A stretch of DNA of 64,000 nt from an uncultured Pseudomonadales bacterium (GTDB lineage: Bacteria > Pseudomonadota > Gammaproteobacteria > Pseudomonadales > Cellvibrionaceae): positions 1 through 64,000 of the forward strand of contig CANLDL010000006.1 of assembly GCA_947489425.1 (NCBI GenBank). The letters run 5' to 3'. Position numbers and translations under genes: made by a program. The notes under the pieces were generated by a model. It did not search any database. It saw only the letters and a program-made list of their open reading frames with translations, and was not told the DNA's origin. Shown piece after piece: positions 28,194 through 42,432 of this stretch; the first letter of the stretch is position 1, and every line of letters starts with the position of its first letter.

Positions 28194-30875
28194 ATGACAA
28201 CACCAAAACCCAGCCCCGATCACACACCCATGATGCAACAATACTTAAAGATTAAGGTTGAGCACCCTGATGAATTGGTGTTCTATCGGATGGGAGATTT
28301 CTATGAGTTATTTTTTGATGATGCTAAAGAGGTGTCTGAGTTACTCGACATTACACTGACTGCTCGCGGCAAATCTGGCGGTGAGCCTATACCTATGGCG
28401 GGTGTACCTTACCATGCTGCTGAAGGTTATTTGGCCAAGCTAGTACAGCTGGGCAAATCAGTGGCAATTTGTGAGCAAGTAGGCGATCCGGCTACCAGTA
28501 AAGGCCCTGTTGAACGTAAAGTTATGCGTGTGGTGACTCCTGGCACCATAACTGATGAAGCATTGATGCAAGCAGGGCGCGACAATTTATTAGTTTGTGT
28601 TAACCATGAGGCACAAAGGGATTGTTATGGCATTGCTAGCTTAGATATTGGTAGCGGCCGCTTTGATATTATTGAAATCATCGGCGAAGACGCATTAGTT
28701 GCTGAATTGGAGCGCCTTAATCCAGCTGAGCTTCTAGTCACCCAAGCGCTTGAAAACCAGCAATTCTCTGATATCTACGCTAGCGTCAGGCACAGAGCAG
28801 CTTGGGAGTTTGAGCTAGATACCGCCGAGCGCCTATTGTGCGAGCAATTCGCCACAAAGAGCTTACAAGCCTTTGGCTGTGAAGGGCTACCTATTGCCCT
28901 GGGAGCTGCAGGTTGCGTACTTGCTTACGCACAAGAGACTCAACGTACATCACTACCCCATATTACTCGCATACAAGTAGAGGATCGTGATGAAGCAGTC
29001 ACTATGGATGCGGCAACTCGCCGCAACCTAGAGATAGATACTAATCTTACGGGTGGCGAAACTAACACTTTATTTGAGCTATTAAATACCTCAGCCACCT
29101 CGATGGGCAGCCGCTTATTGTGTCGTTGGCTAAATAGGCCTTTGCGCCAAAAGCACACCCTCGAACAACGCCAACATGCGATTAGTACCTTACTACAGGA
29201 TTATCGTTTCGAGACGCTCAAAACACCATTGAAAGTCATTGGAGATTTAGAGCGAATATTAGGCCGCATTGCACTGCGCTCTGCTCGTCCAAGAGACTTA
29301 TCACGCCTGAGCTTATCCCTTGCCGTCTATCCTCAAATACAAAGCTTATTGGCAGAGTTTTCGACAGAGTTAAATACATCGGCTAGGTTAAGCGAGCTAT
29401 CTAATGAGATTAGCACTTTCCCACAATTAGTGGATTTACTAACAAAAGCCATTATAGAAAGCCCTCCCGTTGTCATTCGCGATGGAGGCGTCATTGCCGA
29501 AGGATACGATAGCGAACTCGATGAGTTGCGAAACTTAAGTAGCAATGCAGGTCAGTTTTTAATTGATTTAGAAACACGCGAAAAGGAACGTACGGGTATT
29601 AACACCTTAAAGGTTGGCTATAACCGTGTGCATGGTTACTATATCGAAATTAGCCGTGCGCAATCTGATAATGCCCCAATCGATTATATTCGCAGGCAAA
29701 CCCTCAAGAATGCCGAACGTTTTATCACACCTGAATTAAAAGAATTTGAAGATAAAGCCCTCTCTGCAAAAAGTCGCGCACTCAGCCGAGAGAAAGCACT
29801 CTACGAAGAGCTGGTTGAAAAAATCAATGAGCACTTACATACCCTGCAAACCTCTGCTAATGGTATATCTGAACTTGATGTACTGAATACACTGGCTGAA
29901 CGCGCCGATGCCCTGAACCTTTGCTGCCCGCAACTGAGCGATAAACGAGGTATAACAATAGAGGCCGGTCGCCACCCTGTGGTTGAGCAAGTACTACAAA
30001 AAAACTTAAACAATACTACTCCCTTCGTTCCTAATGATGTTGCTCTAGGTGAAACAAGCAATGCTGAAAGCCCGCGTAATATGCTTATTATTACCGGACC
30101 CAATATGGGCGGTAAATCAACCTATATGCGCCAAACAGCATTGATTACATTACTTGCGCACACGGGTAGTTTTGTCCCCGCACAGCAAGCTAATATCGGT
30201 ATCGTCGATCGCATTTTTACCCGCATAGGCTCGTCAGATGACCTCGCCGGTGGACGCTCCACCTTTATGGTAGAAATGACCGAAACCGCGAACATTTTAC
30301 AAAATGCTACCGAACGCAGCTTGGTCTTAATGGATGAAATCGGCCGCGGTACAAGCACCTTTGATGGGCTCTCTCTTGCTTGGGCATGTGCGCATTATTT
30401 AGCAAAAGATATAAAAGCATTGTGTTTATTTGCCACCCATTATTTTGAAATTACCAGCCTGCCAGAGCAATGCCCAGGTGTATGCAATATGCATTTATCG
30501 GCCACAGAACATAACGATAGCATTGTATTTTTGTATCATATAGAGGAAGGCCCTGCCAGCCAGAGTTATGGCTTACAAGTGGCCAAATTAGCTGGAATAC
30601 CCCATACGGTAATTGATGACGCAGGCCATCAGTTGCATTTACTCGAGAGTGGCAAACATCCTCACAGCAGCGTTCAATTAGACGCTCAACAAGATAAAGA
30701 AAGTCATACTATTACCAGCACTAGCCACACAAAAGTACAACAACCTCAACAAGCGGAGCTGTTTATCAGTGCAACTAACCCCGCGATAGAAGCCTTAGAA
30801 AAAGTCGATGCCGATGATTTAAGCCCTAAACAAGCCTTAGAGTTAATTTATCACTTAAAAGAATTAGCAAAATAA
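28194..30875 (+). CDS. mutS: DNA mismatch repair protein MutS
   Basis: An 893-residue mismatch sensor. The mismatch-reading F-x-E motif is at Phe36-Tyr37-Glu38 within [13 protein letters not shown], at the same numbers as in E. coli. The ATPase has Walker [14 protein letters not shown] (about residue 632) and [15 protein letters not shown]. The last about 60 residues include a Gln/His-rich linker and a C-terminal dimer or tetramer helix ([16 protein letters not shown]). It is followed by fdxA and convergent rpoS, a familiar gammaproteobacterial arrangement. Confidence 0.98.
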   Translation: MTTPKPSPDHTPMMQQYLKIKVEHPDELVFYRMGDFYELFFDDAKEVSELLDITLTARGKSGGEPIPMAGVPYHAAEGYLAKLVQLGKSVAICEQVGDPATSKGPVERKVMRVVTPGTITDEALMQAGRDNLLVCVNHEAQRDCYGIASLDIGSGRFDIIEIIGEDALVAELERLNPAELLVTQALENQQFSDIYASVRHRAAWEFELDTAERLLCEQFATKSLQAFGCEGLPIALGAAGCVLAYAQETQRTSLPHITRIQVEDRDEAVTMDAATRRNLEIDTNLTGGETNTLFELLNTSATSMGSRLLCRWLNRPLRQKHTLEQRQHAISTLLQDYRFETLKTPLKVIGDLERILGRIALRSARPRDLSRLSLSLAVYPQIQSLLAEFSTELNTSARLSELSNEISTFPQLVDLLTKAIIESPPVVIRDGGVIAEGYDSELDELRNLSSNAGQFLIDLETREKERTGINTLKVGYNRVHGYYIEISRAQSDNAPIDYIRRQTLKNAERFITPELKEFEDKALSAKSRALSREKALYEELVEKINEHLHTLQTSANGISELDVLNTLAERADALNLCCPQLSDKRGITIEAGRHPVVEQVLQKNLNNTTPFVPNDVALGETSNAESPRNMLIITGPNMGGKSTYMRQTALITLLAHTGSFVPAQQANIGIVDRIFTRIGSSDDLAGGRSTFMVEMTETANILQNATERSLVLMDEIGRGTSTFDGLSLAWACAHYLAKDIKALCLFATHYFEITSLPEQCPGVCNMHLSATEHNDSIVFLYHIEEGPASQSYGLQVAKLAGIPHTVIDDAGHQLHLLESGKHPHSSVQLDAQQDKESHTITSTSHTKVQQPQQAELFISATNPAIEALEKVDADDLSPKQALELIYHLKELAK

Positions 30876-31051
30876 TGGTTTCGTTACTATTATTGTGCTG
30901 ATTAGGTTTATACAGCAATATAAAAACTGTTAGAATGCCAGCCAGAATTAAGGTATTAATATTTTATATCAATAACATATTTCTTATAGCTTTAAGCTTA
31001 TAGCAATTTGTTATTTAGAGTTGAACATGAGATCAGAGGAGCTATGCCACT

Positions 31052-31375
31052 ATGACATTTGTTGTTGGCGATAATTGTATTAAATGTAAACATACTGACT
31101 GTGTAGAAGTATGCCCGGTTGACTGCTTCTATGAAGGCCCGAACTTTCTGGTCATTCATCCTGACGAATGTATTGACTGCGCATTGTGCGAACCAGAATG
31201 TCCTGTTGATGCTATTTTTTCTGAAGACGAATTACCCGAAGGGCAAGAGACGTTCTTGGAGCTCAATGCTGAACTTGCCGAAGTTTGGCCAAATATTACT
31301 GAAAAAATCGATGCGCCAGAAGATGCCGAAGAATGGGATGGTGTAGAAGATAAATTACAATATTTAGAGCGCTAA
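31052..31375 (+). CDS. fdxA: 7Fe-8S ferredoxin I
   Basis: A 107-residue seven-iron ferredoxin of the Azotobacter FdI type. Cysteines occur as [17 protein letters not shown] in the first half and [12 protein letters not shown] in the second, giving one [3Fe-4S] and one [4Fe-4S] cluster. The long acidic C-terminal tail is typical. It is a cytoplasmic electron carrier. AGGAG lies about ten bases before the ATG. A large bidirectional terminator separates it from rpoS. Confidence 0.97.
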   Translation: MTFVVGDNCIKCKHTDCVEVCPVDCFYEGPNFLVIHPDECIDCALCEPECPVDAIFSEDELPEGQETFLELNAELAEVWPNITEKIDAPEDAEEWDGVEDKLQYLER

Positions 31376-31406
31376 AAACCTTCCTTTTAAGATCGCTTTA
31401 ATATTT

Positions 31407-31475
31407 TATATCAGCCATAAAAAAAGCCTTGTTTAATTATAAAAGTTTAACAAGGCTTTTTTTATGGCTGATATA
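31407..31475. terminator. Long bidirectional terminator between fdxA and rpoS
   Basis: Arms 31407-31436 and 31446-31475 pair at 29 of 30 positions around a 9-base loop. The core GCC-TTG stem is flanked by A7 on one side and T7 on the other, so it ends transcripts from both directions. Confidence 0.93.
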
Positions 31476-31494
31476 TTAGTAACGCAATATAAAA

Positions 31495-32487
31495 CTACAT
31501 CATACTAAATAAGCTATCGCTATCGAGTCCTTCGGCGTGCATGATATCTCGTAGACGCTTTAAGGCTTCAACTTGTATCTGTCTTACACGCTCACGCGTT
31601 AGGCCAATCTCACGCCCTACTTCTTCTAGTGTACTAATTTCGTGACCTCTTAGTCCAAATCGGCGGCAAAGGACTTCGCGTTGTTTTTCAGTAAGCTCTG
31701 TTAACCAGCTATCAATACTATTGTTCAAGTCGCTGTTTTGTAAAAGCGTCATTGGATCTGATGCTTGATGATCAGGAATCGTATCGCATAGTGTTTTATC
31801 ACCATTAACACCAATAGTGGCATCAATCGAATTAACACGTTCGTTAAGGCCCAACATTTTCTCAACATCGGCGGTCGGTTTTTCTAATAGGTTAGCAATT
31901 TCTTCTGGAGATGGTTCGTGATCGAGTTTTTGTGAAAGCTCGCGAGCTGCACGAAGATAGACGTTTAATTCTTTTACAACATGTATAGGTAGGCGTATCG
32001 TACGGGTCTGATTCATTATCGCCCGCTCAATGGTCTGACGAATCCACCATGTGGCGTAGGTCGAGAAGCGGAAACCTCTCTCTGGGTCAAATTTTTCAAC
32101 CGCGCGAATAAGGCCAAGATTGCCCTCTTCAATTAAATCCAATAAAGCTAAACCTCGATTAACGTAACGGCGTGATATTTTAACCACTAAACGTAAGTTG
32201 CTTTCTATCATACGCTTACGTGCAGCTTCTTCACCTTTAAGTGCCTTACGTGCAAAGTACACTTCTTCCTCGGCACTGAGCAATGGCGAAAAACCAATCT
32301 CGTTTAAATACAGTTGTGTAGCATCTAACGTTTTCTGCACTTTTTCAGGGTCGGCAGCCTTAGCTTTTTGCTTTTTGGCTACTGGCTTTTCAATAACGTT
32401 ATCACTACTGATGTTCACATCCATCGCTGCATGTATATGATCATCGCACTCATTCAAGTCTGCTTTAAGGATCTGTTGCGCTGCCAT
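31495..32487 (-). CDS. rpoS: RNA polymerase sigma factor RpoS
   Basis: Stationary-phase and general stress sigma factor. I choose ATG 32487 rather than 32496, because the AAAGAG ribosome site is then nine bases away and the length becomes 330 residues, as in E. coli. Region 1.2 ([21 protein letters not shown]), region 2 ([18 protein letters not shown]), region 3 and the region 4 helix-turn-helix ([19 protein letters not shown]) are intact. An Ala/Lys-rich stretch near residues 35-47 replaces part of region 1.1. It follows nlpD on the same strand, as is usual; in relatives its main promoter lies inside nlpD. Confidence 0.97.
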   Translation of the reverse strand: MAAQQILKADLNECDDHIHAAMDVNISSDNVIEKPVAKKQKAKAADPEKVQKTLDATQLYLNEIGFSPLLSAEEEVYFARKALKGEEAARKRMIESNLRLVVKISRRYVNRGLALLDLIEEGNLGLIRAVEKFDPERGFRFSTYATWWIRQTIERAIMNQTRTIRLPIHVVKELNVYLRAARELSQKLDHEPSPEEIANLLEKPTADVEKMLGLNERVNSIDATIGVNGDKTLCDTIPDHQASDPMTLLQNSDLNNSIDSWLTELTEKQREVLCRRFGLRGHEISTLEEVGREIGLTRERVRQIQVEALKRLRDIMHAEGLDSDSLFSMM

Positions 32488-32664
32488 TATCGTCATCTCT
32501 TTATTAGGTTAGCCTTTACCCAGCATCACTCGAACATTGCTGGAAATACTTATTTGAGTACCGATGTTGAGTACTAATAAACTCTCTAGGTTAGAGCTGC
32601 ATCATTGATGCTTGTAATTTAGTTATCGGTCAATTGCTCAAACAGTTTAGCTTTTTCTTTAAAT

Positions 32665-33576
32665 TTATCTTCTAGGCAACAATGGCAAAGGGTCAATGGG
32701 CTTTCCATCTCGCCGAATTTGAAAATGTAATCTCGGCTTTGCCTGTGTACCTATCCCTGTAGAACCTATATCTGCTATTCGTTGACCTACCTTTACAAAA
32801 TCTCCCTCGCTCACTCTTAATTGATTATTGTGAGCATAGGCACTTAAGTAGATTTCATTATGCTTAATAATGATTAATTTACCGTAACCTCTCAAACCGC
32901 TGCCAGCGTAAACAACTTTACCTGACGCCGCTGCATTGACAGATTCCCCCTTTTTGCCGCCGATATCAATACCCCTTCGCAAGCCTTTTTGCCGATGAAA
33001 GTTAGTGGTCACTATCCCTTTTGCTGGCCATCTCCATCTGACGGGGCCAGATTTTTTGCTACTCGAAGGTGACGCCTTTAACGTTTTTGATTTTTTTTCT
33101 GAACGAGTACTGGCAATTTGCTTTTTGGGAGCTATAGTCCGCGCAGGTTTGGTCGTACGCTTATTTTGAGAGGTTTTTGTAGCTGGCTTTTGTATGCGAG
33201 AGGAAGTTTTATTACTTGCTTTGGGACGGCTCGCAATAGGTTTTGATCGATATTTGGGACTGACTTTATCACTCAGTAAAATAGATTGCCCAGGAAAAAT
33301 TTTATAACGTGAGTTGATTCCATTTGCACGAGCAAGCTTTTTATAATCCAAACCATAGCGCCAAGCAATGGAGTAGAGAGTCTCCCCCGGTGCCACTATA
33401 TGTTGTGATATTTTTGTTGAAGGTGGTGGTATTCGACTAGATACTGGGGCTTGTTGTGATACAGAGAGGCAAGAAGATAAAAATACAGAGGTGATCAAAA
33501 TAACAAACACTTTTAAGCATTGACCATGAAAGCGATTACAAAGTTCAATTTTGTATTTATTATTTTTAGAGATCAT
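32665..33576 (-). CDS. nlpD: Murein hydrolase activator NlpD (LysM and degenerate M23)
   Basis: A 303-residue outer-membrane lipoprotein. The signal has a lipobox LSSC with the cysteine near residue 36. A LysM domain follows (IVAPGETLYSIAWRYGLDYKKLARANGI, about 61-88 with the remainder to 104), then a Lys/Ser/Thr-rich linker, and a C-terminal M23 domain (about 180-300). The usual metal histidines are replaced (LRRGIDIGG and RLHFQ), as in E. coli NlpD, so it should activate an amidase rather than cut peptidoglycan. The first methionine lacks a clear ribosome site. Confidence 0.94.
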   Translation of the reverse strand: MISKNNKYKIELCNRFHGQCLKVFVILITSVFLSSCLSVSQQAPVSSRIPPPSTKISQHIVAPGETLYSIAWRYGLDYKKLARANGINSRYKIFPGQSILLSDKVSPKYRSKPIASRPKASNKTSSRIQKPATKTSQNKRTTKPARTIAPKKQIASTRSEKKSKTLKASPSSSKKSGPVRWRWPAKGIVTTNFHRQKGLRRGIDIGGKKGESVNAAASGKVVYAGSGLRGYGKLIIIKHNEIYLSAYAHNNQLRVSEGDFVKVGQRIADIGSTGIGTQAKPRLHFQIRRDGKPIDPLPLLPRR

Positions 33577-33711
33577 TTTTTAACCATACATATAACTTCT
33601 AGTTATCAATCATGCTAATTTATGCTAAATAACTCTAAATTATTTATAAGAAAATCCAAAAATTCTCATAAATTAATGCTTTTATCCGAGATAGCCATTT
33701 AAATGACTCTT

Positions 33712-34674
33712 TTAATTCTTATCGTTAGCGATTTTTTCTAGTAATAAAATCAACACTAAACCGAATAATAAACAAACAATCGATAACCATAAGAAAGCAG
33801 GTTGAGCTGTTAGTTCGACATATGTTGAAGGCGTTACGTTCACTTGAACTAACGGAATAATATCACCATGGCGATTAATAGTAGTTTCAACAACCTGCTT
33901 CCAGGGCCACAAGAGGTTTAATGAGCCGATTAAAAACCCCGTTAATACCGAAAAAACCATCGATTCATAACGCCTAAGTAATGCACTTAACACATGACTA
34001 AAGGCCAACAAGCCCAACAAACAACCTAAGCTAAAACTCATTAATAAAATAATATCAAACTCTTCTAAGGCATGTATGAGTACTTTATACATCCCCATGA
34101 GCAATAAAATAAAACTACCCGATATACCCGGCAGGATCATGGCACAAATAGCCACACTACCGGCTATTAATACCATCCACCACTCTGCAGGCAATTCGAC
34201 AGGCCTCACCAGTGATATAACAACCGCAAAGAAAGTACCCGCAACAATTGCAACGACCTCTTTGATTCTCCATTGTTGAATTTGTCGTATTAAATAGATA
34301 ACAGAGGCTATAACTAAGCCAAAAAAGAAAGACCAAACTAAAATAGGATAATGATCTAAGCTAAAGCTCACTACCTTGGCTAATGAAACAATACTAAAAA
34401 TGATCCCTAAAAAGAGGGTCAATAAAAAGCGCCCATCTATCTCCTTCCAAAATACCATTGGCCCCTGTTTAAACAGGGTCATGAGTGCCATTGGAGTTAA
34501 GGATTTGAGCGCATTTAGTAAGCGGCCATAAATACCTGTAATAAATGCGACGGTACCCCCGGAGACACCAGGGACAACATCAGCGGCTCCCATAGCGGCA
34601 CCCCTTACAAAAATACCCACTAGCTCACGTTTGCCACCCTTTCGTGTGTTAAACAGTGTAGATTTAGCCCTCAT
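33712..34674 (-). CDS. DUF368 polytopic membrane protein
   Basis: A 320-residue inner-membrane protein of the DUF368 family. The signature GAADVVPGVSGGTVAFITGIY is at about residues 29-50, with a second, related PGISGSFILLLMGMY near residue 180, showing an internal repeat. About eight to ten helices. Recent work links some DUF368 members to recycling of undecaprenyl phosphate (PopT-type flippases); I infer a similar possibility here. It overlaps the pcm stop codon (TAATG), so it is translationally coupled to pcm. Confidence 0.9.
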   Translation of the reverse strand: MRAKSTLFNTRKGGKRELVGIFVRGAAMGAADVVPGVSGGTVAFITGIYGRLLNALKSLTPMALMTLFKQGPMVFWKEIDGRFLLTLFLGIIFSIVSLAKVVSFSLDHYPILVWSFFFGLVIASVIYLIRQIQQWRIKEVVAIVAGTFFAVVISLVRPVELPAEWWMVLIAGSVAICAMILPGISGSFILLLMGMYKVLIHALEEFDIILLMSFSLGCLLGLLAFSHVLSALLRRYESMVFSVLTGFLIGSLNLLWPWKQVVETTINRHGDIIPLVQVNVTPSTYVELTAQPAFLWLSIVCLLFGLVLILLLEKIANDKN

Positions 34675-35315
34675 TAACGTACAACTCCAGCGAGTAAAGG
34701 TACAAATTTAACGGGCTCGATATTAGTTTCTTCAAATTCATCACTGTCCCCTATACGCACGACCTTAACTAAGGTTTGATCAACATCACCTACAGGAATA
34801 ATCAACACACCATCGGGGGCTAATTGTTGTTTAAGCTCATAGGGTATTTTATTCGGGGCCGCAGCACTCAAAATAGCGTTATAAGGGCCCTTTTCTGGCC
34901 AACCAAAGGTACCATCGGCTAGTTTTAGCTGCACATTGCGAATAGCCAGTTGCCGCAGACGGCTACGCGCTTTCTCTTGTAGTGGCCTAATACGCTCAGC
35001 ACTAAACAGAGATTTCACAAAAGGAGCTAGTACACAGGTCTGATAACCTGAACCTGTACCTATTTCGAGTACACGATCGAGGTTTGCACCTGACATCAAT
35101 AGTATTTCAGTCATACGCGCAACAATATAAGGTTGTGAAAGCGTCTGCCCATGACCTATGGGTAGTGCAGTATCTTCGTAAGCTCGATGTGCCAGTGCTT
35201 CATCTAAAAAAAGATGGCGAGGGGTTTGTCGCATTCGCTCAAGTACTTGTACATTGACAATTCCCTGATCAATTAAACGCTGTATCATGCGCTCGCGAGT
35301 ACGCTCGGACGTCAT
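34674..35315 (-). CDS. pcm: Protein-L-isoaspartate O-methyltransferase
   Basis: Repairs isoaspartyl residues in aged proteins using S-adenosylmethionine. I start at ATG 35315 (MTSERTRERMIQRL), which matches the start of the Pseudomonas protein and gives 213 residues; the open frame begins at a TTG 11 codons earlier. Motifs: LPIGHGQTLSQPYIVARM and the SAM-binding LEIGTGSGYQTCVL. SurE, normally encoded just before pcm, is missing; ispF ends only 78 bases upstream. Confidence 0.95.
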   Translation of the reverse strand: MTSERTRERMIQRLIDQGIVNVQVLERMRQTPRHLFLDEALAHRAYEDTALPIGHGQTLSQPYIVARMTEILLMSGANLDRVLEIGTGSGYQTCVLAPFVKSLFSAERIRPLQEKARSRLRQLAIRNVQLKLADGTFGWPEKGPYNAILSAAAPNKIPYELKQQLAPDGVLIIPVGDVDQTLVKVVRIGDSDEFEETNIEPVKFVPLLAGVVR

Positions 35316-35393
35316 ACCCACGCCTTGTAGTAATATATTAGCCAACAACTGTACCTATTTTTCTATCTTTATTGTTCTATTAATAATGCAAAA

Positions 35394-35888
35394 TTATCCA
35401 ACAGGCTGTAATAGTACAACAGCATACGCTGCAATGCCCTCTTTACGGCCAGTAAAACCAAGATGCTCAGTAGTCGTCGCTTTCACATTGACAGCATCGA
35501 TACCTGTTTGTAAATCCTCTGCAATATGATGCCGCATTTGATATATATAAGGGCTCATTTTAGGGACCTGCGCCACAATGGTCATATCGGCGTTAATAAT
35601 GGAATAATTCAAATTTTGTATTTTAGAATAGACCATTCGCAACAATGCACGACTATCCGCATTTTTATAATTTGCATCACTATCAGGGAAATGATGTCCA
35701 ATATCACCCAGTGCCATTGCACCCAATAACGCATCGCACAGTGCATGAATTAGCACATCGCCATCGGAGTGAGCCATCAAACCATGGCTATAAGGGATCA
35801 TCACACCACCGATGACTATTTTTTTTACGTTTTGATTCCCATCATCAAAGGCATGTACATCATAACCATTACCAATTCTTAAATTCAT
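35394..35888 (-). CDS. ispF: 2-C-methyl-D-erythritol 2,4-cyclodiphosphate synthase
   Basis: A 164-residue enzyme of the MEP isoprenoid pathway. The metal ligands are in GYDVHAFD (Asp10 and His12 region) and in the [18 protein letters not shown] signature. The C-terminal [20 protein letters not shown] is conserved. It follows ispD by 34 bases on the same strand, and these enzymes act two steps apart. Confidence 0.97.
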   Translation of the reverse strand: MNLRIGNGYDVHAFDDGNQNVKKIVIGGVMIPYSHGLMAHSDGDVLIHALCDALLGAMALGDIGHHFPDSDANYKNADSRALLRMVYSKIQNLNYSIINADMTIVAQVPKMSPYIYQMRHHIAEDLQTGIDAVNVKATTTEHLGFTGRKEGIAAYAVVLLQPVG

Positions 35889-35922
35889 TCTCTCATGGCC
35901 TACATCACTGTTTTTAGTCTGG

Positions 35923-36666
35923 CTAACCAGTTGGTAAATTTTGGTGGCTTATTATAGCGCTTGCTATCGCAATATCATCAGGGTGCGTTACTTTAATATT
36001 GTCGTAATGCCCCATAACCATTTGTGGCTGTAAACCGCAATACTCTACAGCAGATGCTTCATCAGTTATCACTTGCTGATCGCACAATGCTTTTTCTAAA
36101 CTATTTTTTAATAAAGTATAGGGAAATAACTGTGGTGTCTGCGCTTGCCAAATACTAGTGCGATCGAGTGTCTGGGTTATATTATTTTTATCACTTATCT
36201 GCTTTAAGGTATCGCTTGCAGGCACGCCTAAAAGTCCACCCACTTTATCATCCTTAAGAGTAGTAATAAGGTGCTCTATACGAGTAGGTAAAATGCAACA
36301 ACGTGCGGCATCGTGCACCAACACACAATCACCATCAAATGCCTTATGTTGCAAGCTATGCAATGCCGATAATACTGAGTCGCAACGTTCACGCCCACCA
36401 ATAGTAGTCATTACACGAGAGTTTTTGGCAATAGACAACCCCCTAAAGTATGTATCATCTTTATTTAATGCCACAACAACGGCAGTAATCGAATCGATAC
36501 TTAACAATCGCTCTAAGGTGCGTTCTAAAATAGTTTTACCATTAATAGTGAGATACTGTTTAGGCAATTCTTTACCCATACGCTGCCCAAGACCTGCAGC
36601 AGGAACAATGGCCCAAGTAGATGACTTACGATATGAGGCATGAGTATCGGACGAATTATTTTCCAT
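35923..36666 (-). CDS. ispD: 2-C-methyl-D-erythritol 4-phosphate cytidylyltransferase
   Basis: Makes CDP-methylerythritol in the MEP pathway. The frame opens at 36714 inside ftsB; I prefer ATG 36666 ([14 protein letters not shown]), which overlaps the ftsB stop by 11 bases, giving 247 residues. The nucleotide-binding stretch [22 protein letters not shown] shows the family's conserved Gly, Arg and Lys. VLVHDAARC and ITDEASAVE follow in order. A short extra N-terminus of about 16 residues before the core is unusual but polar and probably harmless. Confidence 0.94.
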   Translation of the reverse strand: MENNSSDTHASYRKSSTWAIVPAAGLGQRMGKELPKQYLTINGKTILERTLERLLSIDSITAVVVALNKDDTYFRGLSIAKNSRVMTTIGGRERCDSVLSALHSLQHKAFDGDCVLVHDAARCCILPTRIEHLITTLKDDKVGGLLGVPASDTLKQISDKNNITQTLDRTSIWQAQTPQLFPYTLLKNSLEKALCDQQVITDEASAVEYCGLQPQMVMGHYDNIKVTHPDDIAIASAIISHQNLPTG

Positions 36667-36976
36667 TAGAGTTGGCGCTATTATTTTGTTCAGGCATTCT
36701 CTCACCAGGCTCAATCAACATAAAAAATGTCTCGCCTTTTTTAATCATGCCCATTTGTTCGCGCGCACGCTCTTCTATCGCATCGTAGCCAGTCTTCAGT
36801 GCTTCAACTTCTAACGCTAAAATACGATTACGCTCACGCAGAGCATCGTTTTCGCCTTGCTGTTGTTTTATTTTTCGCTCGAGTTCGACCTTATGAGCAA
36901 TACTACCTTCGCCGACCCAGAGTCGATACTGGACACCCAGTAGCAATATGATTAATACAGCAAGCAGTATTTTCAT
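36656..36976 (-). CDS. ftsB: Cell division protein FtsB
   Basis: A 106-residue bitopic division protein that forms a complex with FtsL and FtsQ. I start at ATG 36976 (MKILLAVLIILLL); the frame extends seven codons further up without a better ribosome site. One membrane helix covers residues 1-20, a coiled coil with heptads (ELERKIKQQQGENDALRER) covers about 30-65, and EERAREQMGMIKKGETFF is the family's C-terminal motif. Order eno-ftsB-ispD-ispF is classical for gammaproteobacteria. Confidence 0.93.
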   Translation of the reverse strand: MKILLAVLIILLLGVQYRLWVGEGSIAHKVELERKIKQQQGENDALRERNRILALEVEALKTGYDAIEERAREQMGMIKKGETFFMLIEPGERMPEQNNSANSNGK

Positions 36977-37052
36977 TCTCGACTCTTTAAGGTACAAACA
37001 AAGGTAATAATAGCCAACTAAAAAAAGAGCCTATTCTTACACCTGACTTCTA

Positions 37053-38372
<1,320 letters not shown>

Positions 38373-38433
38373 TTAAATAAGTTGTAAATTTAAAATAAAG
38401 CATCAGTTTTATTAAAAAAACAGTAAAGCTATA

Positions 38434-39288
<855 letters not shown>

Positions 39289-39343
39289 TTAATGGCTAGT
39301 CGGTAAATATTAAAAGTCATTTCCGAGAAATGACTTAGCGCTA

Positions 39344-41593
<2,250 letters not shown>

Positions 41594-42430
41594 ATGTGGC
41601 TTAAAACCATCATCGCATTAGCACTTAGTGTTGTTAGCTTGCAATCCATAGCAGAAAACACGTCTAAAAACCTTTCCTTTGCTGTTGTACCACAGCAATC
41701 TGCCCAGCGCCTAGCTGCGTTATGGGGGCCTATACTTGCGGATATTCACAAAGAAACAGGTATAAAACTCCAGTTTAAAACTGCAAAAAACATCCCTGAG
41801 TTTGAGAAGCAATTAGCACAGGGGAATTATGACTTTGCCTATATGAACCCTTATCATTTTACGGTATTTAGTCAATCACCCGGCTATAAAGCCATTGCAG
41901 TTCGTAAAGACCAACCTATTAAAGGTATCATCGTAGTCGCCAAAGACAGCCCAATTAACTCTATAGAAGCACTTAACGAAAAAACACTGGCCTTTCCATC
42001 ACCTGCCGCCTTTGCGGCAAGCATTTTACCCAGAGCTAACCTTAAGCAAAAAGATATTGCGATTACACCCCGTTACGTCTCCTCTCATGACTCTGTTTAT
42101 TTGAATGTAGCAAAAGGTATCTTTCCTGCTGGCGGCGGCGTGCAACGTACGCTTAACAATACAAGCCCGGAGGCCCGCGATAAATTAAAAGTGCTATGGA
42201 CGTCCAACGGTTATACCCCCCATGCCATTGCTGCACACCCCGATATTCGGAGTGATATCCGAGAGAAAATTCAAAATGCTTTAGTCAATATGAAAAATTC
42301 AGCAAAAGGCAAAGAGTTACTAGCCGCATTAAAGATAAAGAAAGGGCTAATCAAAGCAAACGATAGCAATTGGGACGACGTAAGAGATCTTAAGCTTCAA
42401 GAGCTAGACAAGCTGGTCAATAAAAAGTAG
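41594..42430 (+). CDS. PhnD-like periplasmic phosphate/phosphonate-type binding protein
   Basis: A 278-residue binding protein with a signal peptide of about 20 residues (ending QSIAE). The core FAVVPQQSAQRLAALWGPIL is the opening of the PhnD family, and DFAYMNPYHFTVF is its recognisable ligand-region motif. There are no transporter genes nearby: the stop codon lies 2 bases before a sensor kinase gene. I therefore infer that it acts as a ligand-sensing partner of that kinase rather than in import. The ligand may be a phosphonate, phosphite or another small anion. Confidence 0.86.
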   Translation: MWLKTIIALALSVVSLQSIAENTSKNLSFAVVPQQSAQRLAALWGPILADIHKETGIKLQFKTAKNIPEFEKQLAQGNYDFAYMNPYHFTVFSQSPGYKAIAVRKDQPIKGIIVVAKDSPINSIEALNEKTLAFPSPAAFAASILPRANLKQKDIAITPRYVSSHDSVYLNVAKGIFPAGGGVQRTLNNTSPEARDKLKVLWTSNGYTPHAIAAHPDIRSDIREKIQNALVNMKNSAKGKELLAALKIKKGLIKANDSNWDDVRDLKLQELDKLVNKK

Positions 42431-42432
42431 CC

